A DNA stretch of 53,524 bases, taken from NCBI GenBank assembly GCA_018645475.1, contig JABGWU010000046.1, positions 1 to 53,524 on the forward strand, read 5' to 3'. Position numbers and translations under genes: made by a program. Of this stretch, positions 30,497 through 39,538 are shown piece after piece (positions within the stretch are counted from its first letter, which is position 1; each line of letters begins with the position of its first letter). Under the pieces are notes generated by a model. It was not told the origin of the DNA. It saw nothing but the letters and a program-made list of their open reading frames with translations, and searched no databases. The DNA is from Opitutia bacterium (GTDB taxonomy: Bacteria; Verrucomicrobiota; Verrucomicrobiia; Opitutales; Seribacteraceae).

Positions 30497-31186
30497 CTAT
30501 TTATTGACTGATGAATTTGTCGTTCCTTCTTTTTTCATTTTGTTGACAGAGAAAGGAGGAATTACAGCACCACCAGAAATTAGCATTTTCATACCTTCGC
30601 CAACTGACATATTGAGATGGTAAATATCTTCGGGTGGAAGCATCAGTAAAAAACCACTGGTTGGGTTGGGTGTTGTGGGTACAAAAACATTTGTTAAAGG
30701 TTTACCAATTACATCAACCGTTTCACCAGAAGCGTCATTTGTTAGAAAACCTATCACATAACAATCAGCTTTGGGATATTCGACCAAAACAACTTTTTTA
30801 AATACAGCACGATTTTCTTTCCCAAATGTCTCTACTATCTGCTTAACGGAACGATAAACGGTATTGATAAATGGCACTTTCCCGAGAATTTTTTCAGTAG
30901 AAGAAATAAAAAATTTGCCCAACACATAATTAGATAAAAAACCAAGAACAGTTAAAGATAAAACACCAATAATTAATCCAAGCAGACCAAGTAAAGATTC
31001 AAGACCAAAAAAGAAACTTTCCTCTCCGAGTCCAAGTTGCGAAACCAGATTGGTAACTGGATCTTTAAATAAATTCAATAAGAAATCCAAAACAAAAATG
31101 GTCGCACCTAAGGGCAGAAAAATTAACAATCCAGTAAGGAAGGCATTGCGAAATTTTCGTGAAAACGATGTAATTTTAAGAGACAC
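30497..31186 (-). CDS. DUF502 domain membrane protein
   Basis: 'FRNAFLTGLLIFLPLGATIFVLDFLLNLF', 'VPFINTVYRSVKQIVETFGKENRAVFKKVVLVEYP', 'VFVPTTPNPTSGFLLMLPPEDIYHLNMSVGEGMKMLISGGAV'. Confidence 0.9.
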   Translation of the reverse strand: MSLKITSFSRKFRNAFLTGLLIFLPLGATIFVLDFLLNLFKDPVTNLVSQLGLGEESFFFGLESLLGLLGLIIGVLSLTVLGFLSNYVLGKFFISSTEKILGKVPFINTVYRSVKQIVETFGKENRAVFKKVVLVEYPKADCYVIGFLTNDASGETVDVIGKPLTNVFVPTTPNPTSGFLLMLPPEDIYHLNMSVGEGMKMLISGGAVIPPFSVNKMKKEGTTNSSVNK

Positions 31187-31196
31187 TTATCTTTCG

Positions 31197-31667
31197 CTAA
31201 CCTTGAATAGATGGAGGTGCGAGAAGAAAATTAGGCCAAAGTTCATCTTTATCAACAAAGGACATTGCATTTGCCTCCTCCCGCCTCATGATTTTTCGAT
31301 CAGCCTCATTTTGATCATCAAATCCAACTAGATGCAACCATCCATGAATTAAATACAGTCCGAGTTCCTTTGCTGTTGGCAAATCTCGACTTTCTGCCTC
31401 ACTTATTGCACGATCTACTGAAACACATATTTCACCAACCATTTCGTTTTCTGGATCTGAGGGAAATGTAATCACATCAGTGGGTCGATAATCCTGTAAA
31501 AAATCTCCATGAATTTTAGAGTGCTCTTCTTCATTTAAAAAAACAACAGAAAGAACGCCTTTAGATTTATGGTCATGAAGCGAAAATATGCATTTGAAAA
31601 ATGCTCTTAACTTATCTTCATCAAAAGTAAGAGATGGGTATAAATTAGTGGATTCAATTTCGATCAA
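31197..31667 (-). CDS. ybeY: endoribonuclease YbeY (rRNA maturation), TTG start
   Basis: 'VLSVVFLNEEEHSKIHGDFLQDYRPTDVITFPSD...GEICVSVDRA' and zinc motif 'LGLYLIHGWLHLVGFDDQNEADRKIM' (variant HGWLHLxGFDD). Confidence 0.92.
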   Translation of the reverse strand: MIEIESTNLYPSLTFDEDKLRAFFKCIFSLHDHKSKGVLSVVFLNEEEHSKIHGDFLQDYRPTDVITFPSDPENEMVGEICVSVDRAISEAESRDLPTAKELGLYLIHGWLHLVGFDDQNEADRKIMRREEANAMSFVDKDELWPNFLLAPPSIQG

Positions 31668-34177
31668 AACTTTTTAGTATTTTTTGGCTTACCCGAAAAT
31701 GGAGAAGAACTTCCACGACGACCATTACCTTGCTTATCTTCATCGGGGTATTCGATTCTAGAATGAAGCATATTTAAGGTGGTTTTTGTAAAACTCTTCT
31801 TAATTTTGGCAACCTCTTCCAAAGTTAAAGGACACTCATCCAATTGACTGTCCTCCAATCGATCTTGAAATATACTCTCGAGAAGTTCCTCTACGCTATG
31901 TTGGGTAACTTTTGGCAAACTTCTGGCCGCGGCTTCAACAGAGTCTGCAAAAAATATAATTGCACTTTCCTTAAACCTTGGTTTGGGACCATCGTATCGA
32001 TAAGTGGATTCGTCTGGTTCTTCAGAATCAAGTTCACCATAAGGCAATTTTTCCTGTTTAATTTTCTGCTTTGCTTGGTGGAAGAAATATTTAACCAATG
32101 TTGTTCCGTGATGCTGCCTAATAACATCCCTAATAATTTTAGGAAGACCATTTTCCCGAGCCATTTCGATTCCTTCTTTGACATGGCTTTTTATAATCAA
32201 GGCACTCATTGCTGGGTTTTGCCTATTATGCGGATTTGCAAACTCGCCCTGATTTTCAGTAAAATAATGAGGCTGAGCCATCTTACCAATATCATGAAAA
32301 AGTGAACAGGCTCGGCATAAAATTGGATTTGCCCCTACAGCTAAAGCCGCATTTTCGGATAAATTAGCAACCATTAAACTATGATGATAGGTTCCAGGTG
32401 CTTCTACTTGCATTTTTCTCAAGAGAGGGTGATTAAAATCAGTCAATTCGAACAAAGTGGCATCCGTTGCAACTTTAAATCCATGTTCAATTAATGGCAT
32501 AGCAGTAAGAACTAGTCCTCCAGTAAAAACTCCCATTAAGATTGAAGCCAATGCATGGTTAACCGAGGCGACACCTGCTCCGCCGGATACTAAACCGATG
32601 CCTAATGCTAAAATAGCACCAGTTAATCCAGCCATAGCACCGGCTTTTAGTGCACTTCCACGATGTCGGATTTCCCTGCAGAAAAAAGCACCGACCAAAG
32701 CAGCACCTAATGAAATTGCTAATGCTTCTATGCCTGCATTTTGCATAGTAGCGTGAAAAATACTCGTCATCAGGGCGGAAAGTGCCGCCATACGAGGTCC
32801 GACCGATATCATCACGATCATGGGGGCGAATGCCATTGGAATTAAATAGGGAATTAATCCAATAAGAATTGAGTTACCCCCAAATAAATCTGTGGAACCA
32901 AGTTCGAGGATTAATCTGGAAAGAAATAAATTCGATATAATTGCAATCGCCACAATGGTTGATCGAATCGTATCTCTCCAAAAATTCGGAAGAACCAAAC
33001 TGATGTAAACAATGGCAATTAAGAAAGTGCCAACGGTAATAAAAATTCTTTTAGGCAAGAGATTACGATCTTCCGCAGTAAGCGACAAATACTCACGAAA
33101 TTTCTCAAGGTCACTTTCAGTCAATTCCTTACCTTTCTTTAAAATGAGCTCCCCCTCCTTTACCGTTACTATTGGTTGATCCATTTCTGCTATGGCATGA
33201 TTTTGTGCCCTGGTTGTCTCCTCTCGATCGATTTCCCTTAAAAACAATCCTTTTTTAACAAAGCTAGAAAGATTTCCGGCAAGATCATTTCTAAATTGTT
33301 GAGCTGAAAAGGATGCATTTTCATCTCCACTTTCAATTAAGTCTTCCAAAAGCAAACCAGTTTCAGGAAAAGGACCGTCATTACTCAAATGTTCTTCTAA
33401 TTTCGTTAAATAGAAATTCAATTCAGGATAAGGGCCAGCCAGTTCCGCGGGGTCCAAGTTAAACCTCAAGCCATTCTGAATGCCTTCGATAACAATTAAA
33501 TTATTTGCCAACTTAAGCATGGCATTATTAATTCGAGATGTCGCATTCGATTCAGAAATAAACTTCTGATCCACCGAAGGAAACTTCACCACACCGGTTA
33601 AATGTAATTTTTCCAATTGATCTTTAACTATTTCAAAGAAAGATAATGGAGCAGAAAATTTCCTCCACAAAAAGAGCGTATTAATCTCCTCAGTGTTCAC
33701 TTGCAGATTAAAGTTTGACTCTAATTCCTCCATTAATGAGGAACTTGCATTTAATCGTACATCCTCGTCCATTGAACTTAGTAAAATCAAGCCTTCTTCT
33801 AGACGAATCATAGCCTTTTTAAAACTTTCCTCGCCCGCTCGATTTCTCGAAAACTCTCGAGGGGTACTACTCCTAATCCACTCTTCTGCTTCTTTCCTCC
33901 TAATTTCACTTTGGAAAGAAAATGGGCGATCAGAATATATATTCTCAGGGGCAACTTCTCCGAGGGAACGCAACCCTGGGGGGTCCTGACCAACAAAACA
34001 TACAAAAACAATCGAAGTGGCGAAGATTAAAGTAAAAAAGCCTTGTTTTCCGACCCGTTCCCAAAAAGCCCTAAATCCAGAAAAATCCTGCCCATCCTCA
34101 TTTCCCTCTTCAAGGCTCTTTCTTCTACGAGCAAGATCACGTCCGGTTTTTTTGCGCAGAGTTTTATTTTCTTCCAT
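31664..34177 (-). CDS. 7TM-HD family phosphohydrolase (PgpH-like)
   Basis: Long extracytoplasmic N-terminal region after one TM, 7TM block, HDIG domain 'PGTYHHSLMVANLSENAALAVGANPILCRACSLFHDIGKMAQPHYFTENQ'. Confidence 0.92.
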   Translation of the reverse strand: MEENKTLRKKTGRDLARRRKSLEEGNEDGQDFSGFRAFWERVGKQGFFTLIFATSIVFVCFVGQDPPGLRSLGEVAPENIYSDRPFSFQSEIRRKEAEEWIRSSTPREFSRNRAGEESFKKAMIRLEEGLILLSSMDEDVRLNASSSLMEELESNFNLQVNTEEINTLFLWRKFSAPLSFFEIVKDQLEKLHLTGVVKFPSVDQKFISESNATSRINNAMLKLANNLIVIEGIQNGLRFNLDPAELAGPYPELNFYLTKLEEHLSNDGPFPETGLLLEDLIESGDENASFSAQQFRNDLAGNLSSFVKKGLFLREIDREETTRAQNHAIAEMDQPIVTVKEGELILKKGKELTESDLEKFREYLSLTAEDRNLLPKRIFITVGTFLIAIVYISLVLPNFWRDTIRSTIVAIAIISNLFLSRLILELGSTDLFGGNSILIGLIPYLIPMAFAPMIVMISVGPRMAALSALMTSIFHATMQNAGIEALAISLGAALVGAFFCREIRHRGSALKAGAMAGLTGAILALGIGLVSGGAGVASVNHALASILMGVFTGGLVLTAMPLIEHGFKVATDATLFELTDFNHPLLRKMQVEAPGTYHHSLMVANLSENAALAVGANPILCRACSLFHDIGKMAQPHYFTENQGEFANPHNRQNPAMSALIIKSHVKEGIEMARENGLPKIIRDVIRQHHGTTLVKYFFHQAKQKIKQEKLPYGELDSEEPDESTYRYDGPKPRFKESAIIFFADSVEAAARSLPKVTQHSVEELLESIFQDRLEDSQLDECPLTLEEVAKIKKSFTKTTLNMLHSRIEYPDEDKQGNGRRGSSSPFSGKPKNTKKF

Positions 34178-34194
34178 TACGTAAAAAAGTTAAA

Positions 34195-35145
34195 TTATGA
34201 GTTGGCCACATTATAAGCAGAAATTATTTTGCTTACGAGAGGATGTCGAACAACATCCCGGTGGTCAAACTCATGAAAGTGTACACCATCTATATCTCTA
34301 AGAGTTTTATGAGCTTCCACTAGTCCCGATTCTTGATGTGACGGAAGATCAATTTGGGTGACATCACCGGTTACCACCATTTTACTCCCCTCTCCCAATC
34401 GTGTTAAAAACATCATCATTTGAGAACTAGTAGTGTTCTGTGCTTCATCAAGTAACGCAAAACACTTTCCTAAAGTTCGACCTCTCATATACGCTAGAGG
34501 AGCAATTTCAACAACTCCAGTCTCGATAAGCTTGCGTGCCTCGATTGGTCCCAGCACCTCATCCATGGCATCGTACAATGGTCTTAAATAAGGAAGCAGT
34601 TTTTCCTCTAGGTCACCTGGTAAAAAACCAAGTGCCTCTCCAGCTTCTACTGCTGGTCGAGCAAGAACAATTCTCTGAACCTCTCCTTTAAGCAATGAAT
34701 CCAAGGCAACAATCATAGCTAAAAAAGTTTTACCTGTACCCGCTGGTCCTATACCAAAAACTAAATCATGCTGGAGAATAAGATCCAAAAATCGCCTTTG
34801 ACTTAAATTTCGTGGAACAATTGAAGTTTTTCGAATTTTTAAAACCAATGGGTTAGTAACCAAGTCCCGTAAGTCTTGGGTTTGACCAGAATCTACTCTT
34901 TCTACAAAGCGTAAAAAATCAGCTCCCTTAGGCGTTATACCATGAGACTGCCCAAGATTAAGTAACGAGAAAAGTTCTTCACACTTAAAAAGATTCTTTT
35001 CATCTCCGGATATTTTTAAGGAAGTACCTCGTGCCACTAAGTTTACTCCAAGTACTCTCTCAACTAGCTCTAAGTTTTTCGGCTTTTCATCGTAAAGTTT
35101 GTGAAACTCACGTTCAGATTCGAACTCTAATGTGCTTTCAGCCAT
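34195..35145 (-). CDS. PhoH family ATPase
   Basis: 'LVFGIGPAGTGKTFLAMIVALDSLLKGEVQRIVLARPAVEAGEALGFLPGDLEEKLLPYLRPLYDA', 'FALLDEAQNTTSSQMMMFLTRLGEGSKMVVTGDVTQIDLP'. Confidence 0.95.
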   Translation of the reverse strand: MAESTLEFESEREFHKLYDEKPKNLELVERVLGVNLVARGTSLKISGDEKNLFKCEELFSLLNLGQSHGITPKGADFLRFVERVDSGQTQDLRDLVTNPLVLKIRKTSIVPRNLSQRRFLDLILQHDLVFGIGPAGTGKTFLAMIVALDSLLKGEVQRIVLARPAVEAGEALGFLPGDLEEKLLPYLRPLYDAMDEVLGPIEARKLIETGVVEIAPLAYMRGRTLGKCFALLDEAQNTTSSQMMMFLTRLGEGSKMVVTGDVTQIDLPSHQESGLVEAHKTLRDIDGVHFHEFDHRDVVRHPLVSKIISAYNVANS

Positions 35146-35417
35146 TCAAAATAATAGTAAGGAATTTTTAACTAAACTTAGACAACCACCAATGAAAATT
35201 AAACTACAAAGAAAGTAATCTTTCTTGGTAAAAAGAAAATATACTTGAATTTTTTTGTTTATTATTGAGAAAAGTAAAAATCATTGAAGTAGAATTGCAT
35301 TACAACGCCTTAATTAGGTTTCGCAAGTCTTGAATATTTTAATGAAATTCGATTCCTATTGCCAATCTTCCAACTTATCTTTTTTGAGTTTCTTTCTACA
35401 TAACAATAAATTCATAA

Positions 35418-36872
35418 ATGAATGTCCTTTTTGTAAGTCCAGAAGTGGGCCCCTTAGTACGAGCTGGTGGTCTAGGAGATGTTGTCGGCGCCCTCCCCAT
35501 TGCACTTAAAAAAAATGGGATTGATGTTCGAGTGCTATGTCCTCTACACAGAGAATGTAAGAAGACAGAAACTCGTTCTTTACCACTTCAAATAAATTTG
35601 AAATTAGGGGCTAAAAACTTCTTAGTCCAATTTCAAGAAACTCGTTTAGGAGATACAAACATTCCGGTTTATCTTCTTGAAAACGAATTTCTTTTCGATC
35701 GAGAGGGTATTTACGCTGACGAAAATGGAGACTACTTAGACAATCCAATCCGATGCTTTGCTTTAAGCAAAGCAGCTTTGTTCATTGAACAAGCAACCGG
35801 ATGGAGACCAGATATTTTTCACTCACACGATTGGATGACTGCTCCACTCCCTGCTTATCTGAACGCACTTGATTCCGAGAAAGGAAGAGTACGAAAATCC
35901 CGATCCGTACTTACCATTCATAACTTAGAACACCAAGGTGCATTTCCTGAAAATACTTTTTCTTCATCTGGGTTACCAATTAAATTTTCCGGAATTGATG
36001 GATTCAATCATTACAATTCAATGAATCTTTTAAAAGGGGCTATTCAACACGCTGATAAAATAACCACAGTTAGTCCAACCTATGCCAAAGAAATTCGATC
36101 ACAACAATACGGTCAAGGGCTCGAAAAATGCCTTGAGTACCGAGGTGCAGACTTGATTGGAATATTGAACGGAATTGATGAGGATAGTTGGAACCCTAAA
36201 ACTGATTCAGCATTAAATGAAGAAATAGAGTACGAAAACCCTGCAAAAGGTAAAATGGCTAATAAGGCTTTCCTCTTAAAGGAAATGAACTTATTATTTG
36301 ATCAAAATGTTCCGCTCATCGGCGCGGTATCCAGACTGTATCATCAAAAGGGGCTAGACTTACTTGCCGACTCCCTACCATCACTTGTTTCTAATTCAAA
36401 AATTCAATTTATCATCCTTGGAAGCGGTGACAAACATCTTGAAAAAAGGTTTGAGGAATTGGCTAAACAGTTCCCTAAAAATATTGCCACCTGTATCGGT
36501 TTTGATGACGGTCTAGCACGGAGAATATTTGCCGGTACTGATTTTTTTGTAATGCCAAGCCGATTTGAACCGTGTGGATTAGCTCAACAATATGCAATGA
36601 AATATGGATCCATACCGGTAGCTCGTAGGACTGGGGGCTTAGCTGATACCATCGTAGATTTAAATGAAGATAATAATTGTGCAAATGGTTTCCTTTTCGA
36701 ACAATCTACCTCAAGTGAACTGATTCATGTTATTAACAGAGCAATAAACCTCTTTCATACGCCTGATAAATTTCAAAAAGTTAGACAAACTGGGCTTAAT
36801 TCTCAATGTTCATGGGAACTTGCTGCTAAACAATATACAGAAGTTTACAACTGGGCCTTAGAGGATAAATAA
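35418..36872 (+). CDS. glgA: glycogen/starch synthase (GT5)
   Basis: 'VLFVSPEVGPLVRAGGLGDVVGALPIAL', 'TVSPTYAKEIRSQQYGQGLE', 'GILNGIDEDSWNP', 'MPSRFEPCGLAQQYAMKYGSIPVARRTGGLADTI'. Confidence 0.95.
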   Translation: MNVLFVSPEVGPLVRAGGLGDVVGALPIALKKNGIDVRVLCPLHRECKKTETRSLPLQINLKLGAKNFLVQFQETRLGDTNIPVYLLENEFLFDREGIYADENGDYLDNPIRCFALSKAALFIEQATGWRPDIFHSHDWMTAPLPAYLNALDSEKGRVRKSRSVLTIHNLEHQGAFPENTFSSSGLPIKFSGIDGFNHYNSMNLLKGAIQHADKITTVSPTYAKEIRSQQYGQGLEKCLEYRGADLIGILNGIDEDSWNPKTDSALNEEIEYENPAKGKMANKAFLLKEMNLLFDQNVPLIGAVSRLYHQKGLDLLADSLPSLVSNSKIQFIILGSGDKHLEKRFEELAKQFPKNIATCIGFDDGLARRIFAGTDFFVMPSRFEPCGLAQQYAMKYGSIPVARRTGGLADTIVDLNEDNNCANGFLFEQSTSSELIHVINRAINLFHTPDKFQKVRQTGLNSQCSWELAAKQYTEVYNWALEDK

Positions 36873-36984
36873 CGATAAAAATCATTTGTGCATAACTTTC
36901 TTACAGATTCAAGTGATTCCACTTGCGAAACAATAAGGGGAAAAATTAAAGTGTATGATTTATTAATTAATACCTCCTTATTCA

Positions 36985-39504
36985 ATGATCAAAAACGGAC
37001 CCGCTCGAACCTTCACCCGAAATGCGGTGGAAGCGTGGCTATTTCGTCTCTCTGATTGCGACTGGGAAAGATTTATAGATAAACGACATCTCCAAATGGG
37101 ACGCTCCTTCTATCGAGAAGGGGTATTATCATCCCTCGATATCCAAAGCACTCAGATCATAGTAACCCAAAAAATTGATCGAGTGGAAACATACTCAGTT
37201 ATTGAATGGAATGAGAAAAAACCTGAAATCCGTACTTCTTCGTTAGACGATTGTATTGGCATTGGCCTAGGAACTGCAGGTTTATACGAAATCGAAGAAT
37301 TAGTTGCAGAAATCCACCAAGAAGATCCCCTTTTGGAGCAACTATCTGTCACTGAAATCGAACCTCAAAAAGTTAAAATTGAAGAGCTTGAACCTCCCAA
37401 AAAAGAACCAAAACAGAATAATGATGGTTCTCGAGCCGTTCCAATTTCCATTTTAATCGAAATATCATCTTCAAATGGATTAACAGCTACTCCATTTTGG
37501 CAAATATCAAAAAACAATAAACGAAAAGCTTACGGTTTAGCTGATAAAGCCGAAATAGAAATTGAAAATACTGATCGACCAACATTAATGAACTTTGTTG
37601 CAGAGAGTGGGCGACATGGATTCATTTTTGAAAAAACAAAAGGTATCTTTCGATTGAAAGACTGGCAAAAAGTTGCATCGTTTGTTGAGGAAACACTTCC
37701 AAGGTGGAAAAATATTTTCTCTCTTAAGTTTGAAGGTGATGCACAACTTCTTCGTCATGGACAAAGAAAACTAAGTTGGGAAATTGAAGCACGCAGTCGA
37801 AATAAAGACGAAATGACATTGCGCGAGAGTTTTAAATTGGGCACCCATCGTCTCGGCAGCGAACATAGCAAAAGAATTGCAAAGACCCGAAATGGTACAA
37901 CATTTGTACCTGGTCACGGACTGGTGAAGCTTGACCAAGAACAATTGGAGGATTTTGATTGGTGGCAAAGAAATCGAGGTGATTCAAGACGAACGAATTG
38001 GCCCCGTTATATGCTTTTTTCTCTTTTTGCCCGTAAATATTTAAACGCCCGCCCCGATGGACAACTTGCTGATTGGCAAAGTGCTATAAAGAATCCTGAA
38101 AAAGATGGTATTTCAGAAAAATTTTCTTTTTTGCGGCCTTACCAAAAAGATGGAGTTTCTCACCTCAATGTACTTCATAAACTAGGTTGTCATGGCCTGC
38201 TTGCGGATGAAATGGGGTTGGGTAAAACGATACAAACTTTAGCCATTATTGCCAGTAATCCTAAACAAGATTTCTCTGATCTTGTAACCTGCCCAGCCTC
38301 AGTAGTTCCTGTATGGGCAAGGGAAGTAAAAGAGAGATTTCCTCAAATTGAAGTACAAATATTAAACAAAGAAAACAATTTTGCTGAAGTTGAAAAACCC
38401 TGCCTATGGATTGCAAGCTACACTCAACTTAGAAGGCATAGACACCTACTTGACACTGTTACTTTTCGATATGCTATCTTAGACGAAGCCCAATTAATTA
38501 AAAATCCAAAAGCTAAGGTTACACAAGCTTGTCTTTCAATTTCTGCAAACCATAGGCTTGCCTTATCAGGCACGCCTATTGAAAATTCTGCCCTTGATTT
38601 GTGGACAATCTTTCGTTTTCTGATGCCAGGGTTACTAGGAAGTAGAAAAGAATTAGAAACTGATTTATTATCCGACCCGGATTACACCGCCAAATTACTT
38701 CGCAAACAAGTTACCCCCTTCGTGCTCAGAAGAATAAAAAGCGAAGTAGCAACCGAACTACCGCCCAAAATTGAAAATGAACTCCCATGCGTATTGAACG
38801 ATGAACAAAGAACAGAATATCGAAAACTGGCCGAAGGTGCGATTAAGGAACATGGTAATAATTTACAACAAGCTTTTAAACAGGCACCCACTCATGTTTT
38901 TTCACTTTTAACTCGTCTGAGGCAAGTATGCTGTGACCTCGCCCTGCTACCATGGCGAGAAGGGCTTGAACCAAGTGGCACGAAGGGAGATATACTTCTG
39001 GAAAAATTAACAGACCTTGCCAGCTCAGGATCTAAGATTATTGTGTTTAGTCAATTTACCTCCTACCTGAGCATTTTGAAAAAAAGAATTACCGAACAGA
39101 TTCCTGACTTAAAAATTTTAGAACTTACTGGCTCGACTCGAAATCGAACTTTGCCCGTTGAGACTTTCGAAACATTTAAAGGTCCAGCAGTTATTTTAGC
39201 TTCATTAAAAGCAGCTGGTCTAGGAGTAACACTAAAAACCGCTGATTATGTTTTCTTAATGGATCCATGGTGGAATCCGGCAATTGAAGAACAAGCGATC
39301 GACCGTGCCCATCGACTAGGACGAACGAAACCAACCTTTATTTACAGATTGGTAACAAAAGGAACGGTCGAAGAAAGAGTCAGAATGTTGCAACATTCAA
39401 AAAAAGAAACCTTTCAAAAAATTATTGGGGATATGGAACGACCAACTGCTCTCGCTGATCACTTTTCAACTCTCGAGGATTTAGTCGAATTAAACGACTC
39501 CTGA
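36985..39504 (+). CDS. SNF2-family helicase with a SWIM-region-like N-terminus
   Basis: 'LRPYQKDGVSHLNVLHKLGCHGLLADEMGLGKTIQTLAII', 'YAILDEAQLIKNPKAKVTQA', 'LALSGTPIENSALDLWTIFRFLMPGLLG', 'DPWWNPAIEEQAIDRAHRLGRTKPTFIYRLVTKGTVEERV'. Confidence 0.93.
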   Translation: MIKNGPARTFTRNAVEAWLFRLSDCDWERFIDKRHLQMGRSFYREGVLSSLDIQSTQIIVTQKIDRVETYSVIEWNEKKPEIRTSSLDDCIGIGLGTAGLYEIEELVAEIHQEDPLLEQLSVTEIEPQKVKIEELEPPKKEPKQNNDGSRAVPISILIEISSSNGLTATPFWQISKNNKRKAYGLADKAEIEIENTDRPTLMNFVAESGRHGFIFEKTKGIFRLKDWQKVASFVEETLPRWKNIFSLKFEGDAQLLRHGQRKLSWEIEARSRNKDEMTLRESFKLGTHRLGSEHSKRIAKTRNGTTFVPGHGLVKLDQEQLEDFDWWQRNRGDSRRTNWPRYMLFSLFARKYLNARPDGQLADWQSAIKNPEKDGISEKFSFLRPYQKDGVSHLNVLHKLGCHGLLADEMGLGKTIQTLAIIASNPKQDFSDLVTCPASVVPVWAREVKERFPQIEVQILNKENNFAEVEKPCLWIASYTQLRRHRHLLDTVTFRYAILDEAQLIKNPKAKVTQACLSISANHRLALSGTPIENSALDLWTIFRFLMPGLLGSRKELETDLLSDPDYTAKLLRKQVTPFVLRRIKSEVATELPPKIENELPCVLNDEQRTEYRKLAEGAIKEHGNNLQQAFKQAPTHVFSLLTRLRQVCCDLALLPWREGLEPSGTKGDILLEKLTDLASSGSKIIVFSQFTSYLSILKKRITEQIPDLKILELTGSTRNRTLPVETFETFKGPAVILASLKAAGLGVTLKTADYVFLMDPWWNPAIEEQAIDRAHRLGRTKPTFIYRLVTKGTVEERVRMLQHSKKETFQKIIGDMERPTALADHFSTLEDLVELNDS

Positions 39505-39538
39505 GATTTGTAAGTTGGAATTGAGAAATTAAAAAATT

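Noticed and set aside
31844-32305. 153-aa plus-strand ORF inside the PgpH-like gene
   Set aside because: Antisense to the conserved HD domain; Cys/Phe-rich composition typical of a shadow ORF.
36910-36925. Perfect hairpin CAAGTG-ATTC-CACTTG downstream of glgA
   Set aside because: The short 6-bp stem lacks a following T-run, so it is not supportable as a terminator; it could be chance in AT-rich DNA.
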